Assembly: GCA_902594275.1 (NCBI GenBank) | Contig: CACJLQ010000008.1 | Span: forward strand, 1-54,863 | Direction of reading: 5' to 3' | DNA length: 54,863 bases | DNA from: an uncultured Litorivicinus sp. | GTDB taxonomy: Bacteria; Pseudomonadota; Gammaproteobacteria; Pseudomonadales; Litorivicinaceae | Shown: piece by piece, positions 46,445 through 54,863 of the stretch | Layout of the letters: each line of letters starts with the position of its first letter | Position numbering within the stretch: position 1 is the first letter of the stretch | The notes under the pieces: model-generated | Seen by the model: the letters and a program-made list of their open reading frames with translations, nothing else | Told to the model about the DNA's origin: nothing | Database searches by the model: none | Program-made: the position numbers and the translations under genes

Positions 46445-47220
46445 GCTGCTTTTTTCAATTTAAGTCGCTTACGTAATTCAGAAGCCAAGGCTAAATATGA
46501 CAAAGCACCCTTTGATAACCGATCATACCGTATTACTGGTAACCCATGGCTCGGCGCCTCTGCCAACCGGACATTTCGCGGAATTACAGTCTTAAAAACC
46601 CGGTCGCCAAAAAATCGTTCAAGTTGCTGAGAAACTTGTCGGGTCAAACTGGTCCGCGGATCGTACATTGTCCGAAGAACGCCATCGATTACCAAATCTG
46701 AATTATGACTGCTCCGAACTTGATCGACTGTCTCGATCAATGCGGCAATTCCCTCAAGCGCAAAGAACTCGCATTGCACCGGTATGATGACGCCGTCAGC
46801 TGCAATCAGTCCATTAATTGTCAACATACTTAATGCCGGCGGACAATCAATTAGCACGAAATCATAATTATCCGCCTGTTCAACAAGGACGTCTTTTAAT
46901 CGAAATTGAGCCCTTGGTTTACCAATTAAGCCAACTTCCGCTTCAGTAAGTTGAATATCTGATGGTAACAAGTCATATCCAGCCTCAGTCCCAAGAATAC
47001 AAGTTTCCCCAAAAGTCGATTCATCAAGTAGTAAACCGCGCACATCATGCTCAATTGTGTTTTTTAAAACTCCTGAACCTGAAGTCGCATTTCCTTGAGG
47101 ATCGAAATCAATAACCAGCACTTGGTAACCCATCTCACTGAGAGTGGCGCCCAAATTTACGCATGTGGTTGTTTTTCCAACACCGCCTTTTTGATTTGTT
47201 ATCGCAATAATTCGGGTCAT
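46441..47220 (-). CDS. parA: Chromosome-partitioning ATPase ParA (Soj)
   Basis: A 259-residue ATPase with the deviant Walker A motif ITNQKGGVGKTTTCVNLG at the very N-terminus. VLVIDFDPQGNATSG and VLIDCPPALSMLTINGLIAADGVIIPVQCEFFALEG follow. The lack of an N-terminal HTH marks the chromosomal Soj type. It overlaps parB by four bases and rsmG by four bases. Confidence 0.97.
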   Translation of the reverse strand: MTRIIAITNQKGGVGKTTTCVNLGATLSEMGYQVLVIDFDPQGNATSGSGVLKNTIEHDVRGLLLDESTFGETCILGTEAGYDLLPSDIQLTEAEVGLIGKPRAQFRLKDVLVEQADNYDFVLIDCPPALSMLTINGLIAADGVIIPVQCEFFALEGIAALIETVDQVRSSHNSDLVIDGVLRTMYDPRTSLTRQVSQQLERFFGDRVFKTVIPRNVRLAEAPSHGLPVIRYDRLSKGALSYLALASELRKRLKLKKAA

Positions 47221-47837
47221 TCTGATCTCTGTTTGACTACCACCAACATCCGCTGTTCATCAACAATATGAGGCAATTTATGTAATCGAATCATACAATT
47301 GCCATATGTCGATTGTGCGTCAACTATTTCACTTTTCGCTTGTGCGCCTTTCATTGCCAAAATTTCTCCGTCGGATTTTAGAACAGCGAGTGAGCACCCG
47401 ATCATACCATTGAGATGCTTAAAACCTCTGCTGATTATTTGATCAAACTTTTGGGTTGTTGGAAATTCTTCAATACGTTTGTGCACAATTTGCAGATTAC
47501 CGATATCGCATAGTGCTTTGATATGTCTTGAAAAAGCGAGCTTTTTATCGTTTGAATCTACGACCGTCACATGTGTATTTGGAAAAAATAATGCGAGTGG
47601 TAATCCGGGAAAACCAGGACCAGTTCCTACATCAAGCAGTCTTCCTTCGCGTATAAAATCATGTGGCGTCAGTGAGTCGAGAATTTGATATATGAGAACA
47701 CTCTTTTCATCTCTATGTGCACTGAGATTGTGGACCTTGTTCCACTTTAAATGCTCATGAAGAATTGTCTGTAAGCAAGCTAATTGGTTCTTTGAATATT
47801 TCAATCTGAGGTGGTTTAGCCCATCAACTAAGCGCAT
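47217..47837 (-). CDS. rsmG: 16S rRNA (guanine527-N7)-methyltransferase RsmG
   Basis: A 206-residue SAM-dependent methyltransferase for G527 of 16S rRNA. The SAM-binding motif is LLDVGTGPGFPGLPLAL near residue 70, with HLKWNKVHNLSA before it and ISRGFKHL (usual form SRAF) later. The ATG at 47837 shares one base with the mnmG stop, so translation is coupled. Confidence 0.95.
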   Translation of the reverse strand: MRLVDGLNHLRLKYSKNQLACLQTILHEHLKWNKVHNLSAHRDEKSVLIYQILDSLTPHDFIREGRLLDVGTGPGFPGLPLALFFPNTHVTVVDSNDKKLAFSRHIKALCDIGNLQIVHKRIEEFPTTQKFDQIISRGFKHLNGMIGCSLAVLKSDGEILAMKGAQAKSEIVDAQSTYGNCMIRLHKLPHIVDEQRMLVVVKQRSE

Positions 47838-49723
47838 CAACTTGCCAAGTGAGTCAATTCAAGCTTTTTTAGATGCACCAATAACAAACTTATAGCTACA
47901 GGAGTCACACCTGAAATCCTTGAAGCCTGTGCAATTGTTTGTGGCCGATGGTCGAGTAACTTTTGCTTCACTTCATTCGATAAACCAACAATCTTCGAAT
48001 AATCGATGTCTATCGGTAAACGAACCTGTTCGTTCTTTTTTAATTTCTTAATTTCATCTGTTTGACGATCAATATAGCCAGAATATTTCACCAAAATTTC
48101 AACTTGCGACGAGATAGAGGGATCACTGTGACACGCTATATCAGCCAATTCGACCAAATCTTGATAGTGAATTTCTGGGCGTTTCAGCAAATCGTGTGCT
48201 GTTGATTCTTTTGACAGAGGAGCGGTTAACACACGGTTAAGATTGTTTGTACATCGATCTGATGGTCGGACCCAGATTGACTTCAATCGATTCAATTCGT
48301 TATGTATTTGTTCCTGTCGAGCTTGGAATTTCTGCCATAGTTCTTCTCCAACAAGACCCAACATGCGCCCTTTCTCTGTTAACCGAGTATCCGCGTTATC
48401 CTCGCGTAAGGTCAATCGGTATTCAGCGCGTGATGTGAACATTCGATAGGGTTCTTGAGTTCCCAACGTAATCAGATCATCGACCATTACACCCAAATAA
48501 CCTTCATCACGTCCGACAGTCCATGACTCACGATCTTGTGCCCTTAACGCAGCATTCGCTCCAGCTAACAAACCCTGTGCGCCAGCCTCTTCGTAACCAG
48601 TCGTTCCGTTAATTTGGCCAGCAAAATACAGGTTTGCTACAAGCTTACTTTCTAGCGTTGAATTCAAATCACGTGGATCAAAGAAATCATATTCAATTGC
48701 GTACCCTGGCCGAGTAATGATTGCGTCAGAGCATCCTTCCATCGAGCGCACAATATCCAATTGAACTTCATAAGGCAGCGACGTGCTGACACCATTTGGA
48801 TATAACTCATGAGAGGTTAAACCCTCAGGTTCCAGAAACACCTGATGTGTAGGCTTGTCAGCAAAGCGTACTATTTTATCTTCGATAGAGGGGCAATAAC
48901 GTGGTCCTACACCTCCTATGACACCAGAATACATCGGACTAAGATGTAAGTTTTTTACAATAATATCGCGCGTTTTTTCAGTCGTTCTGGATAAGTAGCA
49001 CGAAATTTGCCGAGGATGTTCATCCCCTGTGCTCATCATTGATAGATAAGGGGTTGGCGTGTCACCTGGTTGTTCTTGGAGATTTCTATAATTAACAGAA
49101 CGGGAATCAATTCGTGGTGGTGTCCCTGTTTTCAAACGCGCGATGCGAAATGGTCGATCACGTAAAGAATTTGCTAGCTCATTGGATGCCGGATCACCAG
49201 CACGTCCGCCAGGTTGTTGATTCATCCCTATATGAATCTGACCGGCTAAAAATGTCCCAGCCGTGATTACTACTGTTTTGGATTGAAGCTTAAGCCCCAT
49301 TCCTAAAACGACACCAGTGACTTTATCGTTATCAATCAAGAGATCGGATACAGATTGTTGAAAAATCGTTAAATTCGATGTGTTTTCAAGCGCGTATCGC
49401 ATGTGTTGACGATATAGTATGCGATCAGCTTGAGCGCGTGTTGCTCTAACCGCTGGACCTTTCCTTTGATTTAACACTCGAAATTGAATACCAGCTTGAT
49501 CTGCAACTTTTGCCATGAGTCCATCACAAGCATCAATTTCTCTGACAAGATGACTTTTACCAATTCCACCAATTGCTGGATTGCAAGACATTTGACCCAG
49601 AGTTTCAATAGAATGAGTTACCAGTAACGTGTCACAACCCATGCGAGCAGCAGCATGAGCAGCTTCTGTACCAGCATGACCACCGCCGACCACGATGACA
49701 TCAAATAAACGTGTGTAATCCAT
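47837..49723 (-). CDS. mnmG: tRNA uridine-5-carboxymethylaminomethyl modification enzyme MnmG (GidA)
   Basis: A 628-residue FAD enzyme that, with MnmE, modifies the wobble uridine of several tRNAs. FAD-binding starts with [95 protein letters not shown] and [17 protein letters not shown] are family signatures. The C-terminal region ([19 protein letters not shown]) binds tRNA and MnmE. The length matches E. coli (629). Confidence 0.98.
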   Translation of the reverse strand: MDYTRLFDVIVVGGGHAGTEAAHAAARMGCDTLLVTHSIETLGQMSCNPAIGGIGKSHLVREIDACDGLMAKVADQAGIQFRVLNQRKGPAVRATRAQADRILYRQHMRYALENTSNLTIFQQSVSDLLIDNDKVTGVVLGMGLKLQSKTVVITAGTFLAGQIHIGMNQQPGGRAGDPASNELANSLRDRPFRIARLKTGTPPRIDSRSVNYRNLQEQPGDTPTPYLSMMSTGDEHPRQISCYLSRTTEKTRDIIVKNLHLSPMYSGVIGGVGPRYCPSIEDKIVRFADKPTHQVFLEPEGLTSHELYPNGVSTSLPYEVQLDIVRSMEGCSDAIITRPGYAIEYDFFDPRDLNSTLESKLVANLYFAGQINGTTGYEEAGAQGLLAGANAALRAQDRESWTVGRDEGYLGVMVDDLITLGTQEPYRMFTSRAEYRLTLREDNADTRLTEKGRMLGLVGEELWQKFQARQEQIHNELNRLKSIWVRPSDRCTNNLNRVLTAPLSKESTAHDLLKRPEIHYQDLVELADIACHSDPSISSQVEILVKYSGYIDRQTDEIKKLKKNEQVRLPIDIDYSKIVGLSNEVKQKLLDHRPQTIAQASRISGVTPVAISLLLVHLKKLELTHLAS

Positions 49724-49962
49724 ATATATTAAATTATTTAAAGAAAAGTATTATTGAAGTTATTTATATTACGGATGTTTTAGGTTGTGGAAAAGACATT
49801 TTTTAATCGTGTTATCAATTATTTAATCGATCTTTAATACTGTGCATATGAACACCTAAACGTTTAGGACAGGATGTTAATAGTGGTGTATCAAAGGCTG
49901 AGTTATTCAGCAGCATCGTTATCCATAATTTCTTCAAGCATCAGAGCAGTTATGTATCCACA
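49724..49962. other. AT-rich mnmG-mnmE intergenic region with DnaA-box-like sites
   Basis: The 239 bases between mnmG and mnmE are strongly AT-rich over 49724-49870. DnaA-box-like 9-mers (consensus TTATCCACA) occur at 49786-49794 (TTTTCCACA on the minus strand, 8/9), 49841-49849 (7/9, minus) and 49954-49962 (GTATCCACA, 8/9, plus). Another 8/9 match is at 49981-49989 just inside mnmE. Enteric bacteria carry oriC beside mnmG, so this may be an origin relic, a second DnaA-binding locus or DnaA-controlled promoter DNA for mnmG. Confidence 0.4.
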
Positions 49963-51306
49963 TCATTTGCCGATACAAAATGTGGAAAAAATGGATGTTA
50001 AGAGATCATCGGATGTAAAACGTCCAGTAATCTCAGACAGCGCGTTCTGTGCCAGTCGTAAGTCTTCTGCAACCAAATCGATCGTTTCGATTGTAAGGTG
50101 ATGACGACCGGCCGCATCCATATGCAAATTTGCATTTTTCAGGTGTTCTAAATGACGTTGTCTAGCCAAAAACGGTGTTTCTGCATGAGTTGTTAAATCG
50201 AGTTGTTCAAGCAACCAGTTTCGGAATTCATCTAAGCCTTCACCTGTTTTTGCAGAAACCTCGAGTAGCGGGTAACGAGTTTGGTTGTCGACGGGTTTGC
50301 GATGTATGTCAATTTTGGTGCTTAACAAGCCGACAGGAATATTTGAGGGTATGCCAATCAGATGTTGAACGGAGTCTTCAGAAATTTGTTGATGGCGATC
50401 ATCAAATAGGCAGAGCACTAAATCTACTCCTTGTAATGCTGCGATAGCCCGATTGATCCCTTCGTTTTCGATGATATCCGTTGTTGAGCGAATGCCAGCC
50501 GTATCTGTGATTCGTACTTCAAGCCCATCGATCAACAAATCATGGCGGATTAAATCTCGGGTTGTCCCAGGGATATCAGTTACGATGGCGAGAGGTGCTT
50601 GAGCGAGTGAGTTAAGTAACGAACTTTTTCCAGCATTCGGTTCACCGATCAATACAATTTCAGCGGATCGATTCAGTTTTGCGCCTTCTTTAGCTGACTG
50701 TATTAGTTTACCAATGTGGGTTTTGATATTAGTGATGGTTAGAGAAAACGTGTTGATGGTTTGAGGGTTAATATCTTCGTCTGGAAAGTCGATATGCGCT
50801 TCAATTTGTGTTCTTAAAGCAATGAGGTTCGAGATAATCGAATTGATCTGATCAGCGAAGTGGCCTTGTAAAGAATTGTTGGCTGCTTTGACAGCAGATA
50901 CTGATGACGCATTGATCAAATCACTGATCGCCTCTGCTTGAGTTAAATCAATCTTCCCATTGAGGAAAGCGCGTTGACTAAATTCACCAGGTTCGGCAAG
51001 TCGTGCCCCATGACGTGTCATTAAGCATAAAATTGTTTGAATAACGACAGGCCCGCCGTGTCCTTGGAACTCAATGGTATCCTCGCCAGTGAAGCTGTGT
51101 GGACCGACAAAATAGATCCAAATACCGGTATCGATAATTTCAGAGCCGGAGATGATTGATCCAAGGGTGGCTATTCGTGGTTTTAGTGTCTTGCCACTTA
51201 GCGTTTGTGCGATTTTTACACTTTGGGGGCCGGAAATCCGAATGATACTGATCGCCCCACGACCAGGTGCTGTGGCCGAAGCGACGATCGTATCAGAACG
51301 GATCAT
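49963..51306 (-). CDS. mnmE: tRNA modification GTPase MnmE (TrmE)
   Basis: A 447-residue GTPase partner of MnmG. The N-terminal folate-binding domain starts DTIVASATAPGRGAISIIRISG. The G domain has IGEPNAGKSSLLNSL (G1), IPGTTRD (G2) and ITDTAGIR (G3), followed by LLSTKID at the G4 position (usual NKxD). The C-terminus ends with the essential FCIGK motif. The length is close to E. coli (454). Its ATG overlaps the yidC stop (ATGA). Confidence 0.97.
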   Translation of the reverse strand: MIRSDTIVASATAPGRGAISIIRISGPQSVKIAQTLSGKTLKPRIATLGSIISGSEIIDTGIWIYFVGPHSFTGEDTIEFQGHGGPVVIQTILCLMTRHGARLAEPGEFSQRAFLNGKIDLTQAEAISDLINASSVSAVKAANNSLQGHFADQINSIISNLIALRTQIEAHIDFPDEDINPQTINTFSLTITNIKTHIGKLIQSAKEGAKLNRSAEIVLIGEPNAGKSSLLNSLAQAPLAIVTDIPGTTRDLIRHDLLIDGLEVRITDTAGIRSTTDIIENEGINRAIAALQGVDLVLCLFDDRHQQISEDSVQHLIGIPSNIPVGLLSTKIDIHRKPVDNQTRYPLLEVSAKTGEGLDEFRNWLLEQLDLTTHAETPFLARQRHLEHLKNANLHMDAAGRHHLTIETIDLVAEDLRLAQNALSEITGRFTSDDLLTSIFSTFCIGK

Positions 51307-52979
51307 GAGTGTTGAGGATCAGCTTTTTCGATGGATTTGGTAATAACCCATTGTTGAGCAATCGATAGGATATTGTTGACAACCCAATACAGCACGAGTC
51401 CAGCTGGGAACCACAAGAAAAAGACAGTAAATGCGACAGGCATATATTTCATGATTTTTGCTTGCATTGGATCTGGTGGTGTTGGATTAAGCGATGTTTG
51501 GATGTACATCGAAACGCCCATTAATAGAGGCAGGATAAAATATGGGTCTTTAACGCTGAGATCTTCGATATACAGAATAAAAGGTGCTTGGCGAAGCTCA
51601 ACACTCTCGAGAAGCACCCAATACAAAGCGATAAATACTGGCATTTGTACAAGAATCGGCAAGCAACCGCCTAAGGGATTGATCTTTTCACGCTTGTAAA
51701 GATCCATCATTTCCTTTGACATTCTTTGGCGATCGTCACCATAGAGTTCACGCATGCGCGTGATTTCTGGCGTGAACTTACGCATTTTGGCCATCGATTT
51801 GTATGCTGCAGCAGACAGCTGGAAAAAAGCGGCCTTCACTACGACAGTCACTAAGATAATTGCAAAGCCCCAATTACCGACGTATGTCTGTATGAATTTC
51901 AATAGCCAGAACAAAGGTTGAGCAATGAACCAGAGCCACCCATAGTCAACAACAAGCTCGAGGCCTGGTGATAACAGTTCTAATGTATCTTGGTCTTTCG
52001 GTCCAGCATAGAGTGTTGCAGTAGTCTGTTGAAGCTCGCCAGCTTGAACAACTATGTCGGGACTGATGATACTACCGATGAAATGACCGTCTTGGTTCGT
52101 CCGAAAAGAATAGAGATGGGTTTGATTATCGGCGGGAATCCAAGCACTTGTAAAATAGTGTTGTAAGAGTGCGAGATAGCCCCCGGTCACTGCATCTCCC
52201 TTCAATTCCGTATTGAGATTTCGAGCATCAGCTGCTGTTTCAAAATCGGAGAACGATATTTTGCGGTATCGCTCTTCGGCTGTCCGCAAGGCATAGCCTA
52301 AAAACGCTTGCATACCCATCGAGTTTTGAATCGAAGGATCGGCCGAGTTATCTCGCTTCAACTGAACGAAAGGTGAAACAGTTTTGGGGGTGCCGGAGGT
52401 ATTTTGAATAGTGTGAGTTACCCGAATGTCATAGCGATTAGGATCTATCGAAAAAGTTTTGGTAACCGTCAAACCTGATTGGGTCGTTGCTTGAATGGAA
52501 ATGTCTGTCGGTGCATCAACGACATATTGGTCCTGTTCCGCCTGATAAACAGGTCGTCCGTTTGATGCCGCATCTGGACCATCAGTTCCTACAAGACCAC
52601 TCTGAGCCACATACGTTCGGTTCAACATGTCAAGTAATGCGATTGAATTATTCGGGTCATTTAACGACACTGGGTACTCTTTGAGTAGCACTTGAATGAT
52701 ATCACCACCGGTTAGATCGATGGTGATGTCGGTGATCGGGGTACTGATCCACAGATGATCGCCGTCAATCGTCGATTTTGAAGGTGCGACCGGTGTCTCC
52801 AAGCGATTGTTGGTTGAAGGGATTTCATTGGTCGGCTTTGATGGGGAGAGAGTCGATGGTTGCTCGGCAGCAACCTGGGTGATTTCGTGATTCGTTTCCG
52901 TATATCGGTTCCACTGGAGAAAGAGAACGTAAGTTAGGACGCCTAGGATTGCGAGAAGGCCAGTACGTTGAATATCCAT
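51303..52979 (-). CDS. yidC: Membrane protein insertase YidC
   Basis: A 558-residue inner-membrane insertase, close to the 548 of E. coli. An N-terminal membrane anchor (LLAILGVLTYVLFLQW) is followed by a large periplasmic domain. Five C-terminal membrane segments come next, including WGFAIILVTVVVKAAFFQLSAAAYKSMAKMRKFTP and the coiled loop RMSKEMMDLYKREKINPLGGCLPILVQMPVFIALYWVL. The end (WFPAGLVLYWVVNNILSIAQQWVI) is diagnostic. It shares one base with the yidD stop and four with mnmE. Confidence 0.97.
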   Translation of the reverse strand: MDIQRTGLLAILGVLTYVLFLQWNRYTETNHEITQVAAEQPSTLSPSKPTNEIPSTNNRLETPVAPSKSTIDGDHLWISTPITDITIDLTGGDIIQVLLKEYPVSLNDPNNSIALLDMLNRTYVAQSGLVGTDGPDAASNGRPVYQAEQDQYVVDAPTDISIQATTQSGLTVTKTFSIDPNRYDIRVTHTIQNTSGTPKTVSPFVQLKRDNSADPSIQNSMGMQAFLGYALRTAEERYRKISFSDFETAADARNLNTELKGDAVTGGYLALLQHYFTSAWIPADNQTHLYSFRTNQDGHFIGSIISPDIVVQAGELQQTTATLYAGPKDQDTLELLSPGLELVVDYGWLWFIAQPLFWLLKFIQTYVGNWGFAIILVTVVVKAAFFQLSAAAYKSMAKMRKFTPEITRMRELYGDDRQRMSKEMMDLYKREKINPLGGCLPILVQMPVFIALYWVLLESVELRQAPFILYIEDLSVKDPYFILPLLMGVSMYIQTSLNPTPPDPMQAKIMKYMPVAFTVFFLWFPAGLVLYWVVNNILSIAQQWVITKSIEKADPQHS

Positions 52980-53233
52980 TAATGTTGTCTCGTATTTCCG
53001 TTGTATTCAGGGACCGGATCATATCCGCCAGGATGGCCGGGATGACATTTGCTGATTCGTTTTATTCCCAACCATAATCCTTTGATCACACCATGCTGCT
53101 CAATCGCTTCTATCATATATGCTGAGCAGGTCGGTTGAAACCGACAGGATGGTGAAATTAATGGGGAAATAAAGTACCGGTAGAAACGAATTACCGCAAT
53201 TGGCAAAGCGCTGAAAAGACGATTAGCCCGCAT
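52979..53233 (-). CDS. yidD: Membrane protein insertion efficiency factor YidD
   Basis: An 84-residue membrane-associated protein. It has the UPF0161 pattern [40 protein letters not shown] followed by [19 protein letters not shown] with conserved cysteines. The ATG at 53233 lies inside the end of rnpA (11-base overlap) and gives the usual family length; longer in-frame starts would only read rnpA DNA in another frame. Confidence 0.95.
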   Translation of the reverse strand: MRANRLFSALPIAVIRFYRYFISPLISPSCRFQPTCSAYMIEAIEQHGVIKGLWLGIKRISKCHPGHPGGYDPVPEYNGNTRQH

Positions 53234-53588
53234 CGATCGCTCTGAGTCGTTCAGAAAGTTTTGTGAGAGCATGATGAAGTTCGTTTTTGAATTGTGAAGA
53301 GCGCAGAGCGTGAGGAACTTGTCGCGCAATAACTACGATATCGCTGGTCGGCGCAATAAATTCGGTCCGCAGATATTCTCGGAAGACTCTGCGAAAACGA
53401 TTACGGTCAACGGCACGGCAGATTTTTTTCTTTGAGGTCACAAAACCAACGCGATGGCCACAGAGGTGGTGGCTTCGCTTGGCTAAAACCAAAAATTCCC
53501 GAGTGCTGGATCTAGCGTCGGGACTTGAAAAGACAGCATCAAAGTCGCTTCGCGACGGCAGTGAAGTCACCGTCATAGTGCGACCCAT
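53223..53588 (-). CDS. rnpA: Ribonuclease P protein component
   Basis: A 121-residue basic protein that assists the RNase P RNA in tRNA 5' processing. The family core is [30 protein letters not shown], with the RNR-type motif, preceded by [12 protein letters not shown]. The ATG at 53588 directly follows the rpmH stop (TAAATG), suggesting coupling; the in-frame ATG at 53576 is an alternative. It overlaps yidD by 11 bases. Confidence 0.95.
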   Translation of the reverse strand: MGRTMTVTSLPSRSDFDAVFSSPDARSSTREFLVLAKRSHHLCGHRVGFVTSKKKICRAVDRNRFRRVFREYLRTEFIAPTSDIVVIARQVPHALRSSQFKNELHHALTKLSERLRAIDAG

Positions 53589-53723
53589 TTAAGCAGATAG
53601 GCACTTTCGACCTTTTGCGCGGCGACGGGCTATGATTTGACGACCGCTCTTGGTGGCCATGCGTGCACGGAAACCATGATTTCGAGCGCGTTTGAGGACG
53701 CTTGGTTGAAACGTACGCTTCAT
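53589..53723 (-). CDS. rpmH: 50S ribosomal protein L34
   Basis: A 44-residue highly basic protein read from the minus strand: it starts [19 protein letters not shown] and continues through [20 protein letters not shown], ending CLSA. AGGAAA precedes the ATG. It is the conserved gene between the origin and rnpA. A TACACT hexamer about 50 bases upstream may be the -10 of its promoter. Confidence 0.98.
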   Translation of the reverse strand: MKRTFQPSVLKRARNHGFRARMATKSGRQIIARRRAKGRKCLSA

Positions 53724-53820
53724 GACTGTTTTCCTAACTGTTCATATTTACAGGGGCGCAAAGTGTACCGAAAGATGCGGTGGATTTAAAGCGCTTTTCG
53801 AGCCAGGCCTATTGCTCTAG

Positions 53821-54045
53821 TTTTTTATTGATCAATTTATAGACAGATTGGAGCTGTGGATAGTTCGATAGAAAAATATTTGCTGTTGTTTTTAGTCATG
53901 TTTTCGCTTGTTTTTACGCGGTTGTCGCAAAGTTATCCCCAAAACTATTAAAAAATAAATTTCTGCATATAAATCAGCAATTTAATAAATATATAATGTG
54001 GTGCTATTGACCTAAGCGGGAGAGATTGTGCATAACTTATCCCCG
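53821..54045. other. oriC: Candidate chromosomal replication origin (oriC) between rpmH and dnaA
   Basis: The 340-base gap between rpmH and dnaA holds four DnaA-box-like 9-mers. CTATCCACA (53855-53863, minus, 8/9), TTATCCCCA (53933-53941, plus, 8/9), TTATGCACA (54027-54035, minus, 8/9) and TTATCCCCG (54037-54045, plus, 7/9). Between them 53941-54000 is almost pure A/T, a likely unwinding element. Divergent transcription of rpmH and dnaA from this gap and its match to the Pseudomonas arrangement support the call. A TATAAT at 53992 may be part of the dnaA promoter. Confidence 0.75.
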
Positions 54046-54063
54046 TCATGGAGAAATAAATGA

Positions 54064-54863
54064 ATGAAATGGGACGTATGCGTTGAACAACTTGCCGCAG
54101 AATTAACAGCAGAGCAGTTAAATACATGGATAAGACCGCTGCAGGTTGAAGAGAGCGCACAATCGATATACTTGTTTGCACCGAACCGCTTTGTCAAAGA
54201 TTGGGTCTCTGACCGCTATCTCGACCGGATCCAGTCTTTTTATTCGCAGCATGTGGGTGGCACTTTTCACGTGTCGATTCGGGTGGGTTCGTCGACCGGT
54301 GGTGACAGGCCGATTTCAAAGCTGGCGTCAGCCACCAAGCCCGAAAAAAACGGACATCAGCCTAAGGCGCACCAAAGCCCCACTCAGATGCTGGATCGTG
54401 AGCCAGCGATTGTCGAAGGCTCAATCAAGCACAGTAACCGTCTGAATTCGGATTTTCGGTTCGGTAATTTTGTTGAGGGTAAGTCAAACCAACTGGCGAG
54501 AGCAGCGGCACAGCGGGTCTCAGAAAAACCAGGATCTGAGTACAACCCCCTTTTTCTTTATGGGGATACGGGGCTAGGAAAGACCCATTTGATGCATGCT
54601 GTTGGTAACCAGATTCGTTCGCAAAACGCCAAAGCGAAAATCATATACGTTCATTCTGAACGGTTTGTTGCAGATATGGTGAAGGCGTTACAGCTGAACG
54701 CAATTGCTGACTTCAAGCGCGTATATCGCAACGTGGATGCGTTACTGATCGATGACATTCAATTTTTCGCAGGAAAGGAGAAATCTCAAGAAGAATTTTT
54801 CCATACTTTTAATAGTCTGCTGGAGGGTGGACAGCAGATCATCTTGACATCAGATCGGTATCC
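54064..54863 (+). CDS. dnaA: Chromosomal replication initiator DnaA (cut by window end)
   Basis: 266 codons are visible. Domain I starts KWDVCVEQLAAELTAEQLNTWIRPLQ and has FAPNRFVKDWVSDRY. A variable linker rich in Lys, Ser and Pro follows (residues about 80-135). Domain III has NPLFLYGDTGLGKTHLMHAVGN (Walker A near residue 165) and Walker B ALLIDDIQFFAGKEKSQEEFFHTFN. The DNA-binding domain IV lies beyond the window. The ATG at 54064 has GGAG about 11 bases upstream; it lies next to the candidate origin. Confidence 0.97.
   Translation, partial: MKWDVCVEQLAAELTAEQLNTWIRPLQVEESAQSIYLFAPNRFVKDWVSDRYLDRIQSFYSQHVGGTFHVSIRVGSSTGGDRPISKLASATKPEKNGHQPKAHQSPTQMLDREPAIVEGSIKHSNRLNSDFRFGNFVEGKSNQLARAAAQRVSEKPGSEYNPLFLYGDTGLGKTHLMHAVGNQIRSQNAKAKIIYVHSERFVADMVKALQLNAIADFKRVYRNVDALLIDDIQFFAGKEKSQEEFFHTFNSLLEGGQQIILTSDRY

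Noticed and set aside
54262..54276. TTTTCACGTGTCGAT inside dnaA as a parS site
   Set aside because: Only the left half resembles the ParB target TGTTTCACGTGAAACA; the right half does not match. Other CACGTG sites (for example near 5655, 18039 and 37717) are also poor, so no parS is claimed.

Overview
The window is a stretch of about 55 kb from the origin-proximal part of a gammaproteobacterial chromosome. The evidence is the order dnaA / rpmH-rnpA-yidD-yidC-mnmE / mnmG-rsmG-parA-parB / atpIBEFHAGDC-glmU-glmS, a complete recCBD set, and TRAP and branched-chain-type ABC transporters of the kind common in marine heterotrophs. The GC content looks moderate. I infer a marine, oligotroph-like gammaproteobacterium but cannot place it to genus from the sequence alone. 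No tRNA, rRNA, IS element or CRISPR array was seen.

Layout. 1-2.8 kb: start of pstC (cut by the window edge), pstS with a candidate Pho box, and a class I DAHP synthase, all on the minus strand. 2.9-10.4 kb: recC-recB-recD, tightly overlapping, plus strand. 10.5-13.1 kb: a YciA-type thioesterase converging on uvrD. 13.2-15.7 kb: short rubrerythrin, an Fe-S/CCG-domain oxidoreductase and a DUF3501 protein. 15.8-20.9 kb: five-gene Liv-type ABC importer (K-G-F-H-M). 20.9-30.8 kb: a two-way catabolic locus. On the minus strand it has an aminotransferase of the serine-glyoxylate family, a TRAP transporter (dctPQM), a crotonase-family protein and a CaiB-type CoA-transferase. On the plus strand it has a 999-residue FAD/Fe-S 2-hydroxyacid dehydrogenase and a GntR/FCD regulator. 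This looks like uptake and oxidation of a carboxylic or hydroxy acid that feeds glyoxylate or another 2-oxo acid to the aminotransferase; the substrate is unknown.

30.8-35.4 kb: YjbQ, then an accessory stretch of small unrecognised genes. These include a winged-helix regulator overlapping a protein with ADP-ribosyltransferase-like motifs, a stand-alone MASE1-like membrane protein, a frameshifted relic, and several small secreted proteins in AT-rich DNA.

35.4-54.9 kb: housekeeping block on the minus strand up to rpmH, then a candidate oriC of about 340 bp with four DnaA-box-like sites and an AT-rich element, then dnaA on the plus strand, cut by the window end. A second AT-rich gap with DnaA-box-like sites lies between mnmG and mnmE, where enteric bacteria carry oriC.

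A recurring design is visible: pstS, livK and dctP, the three solute-binding-protein genes, are each followed directly by a strong hairpin before the membrane-component genes, which would give excess binding protein.
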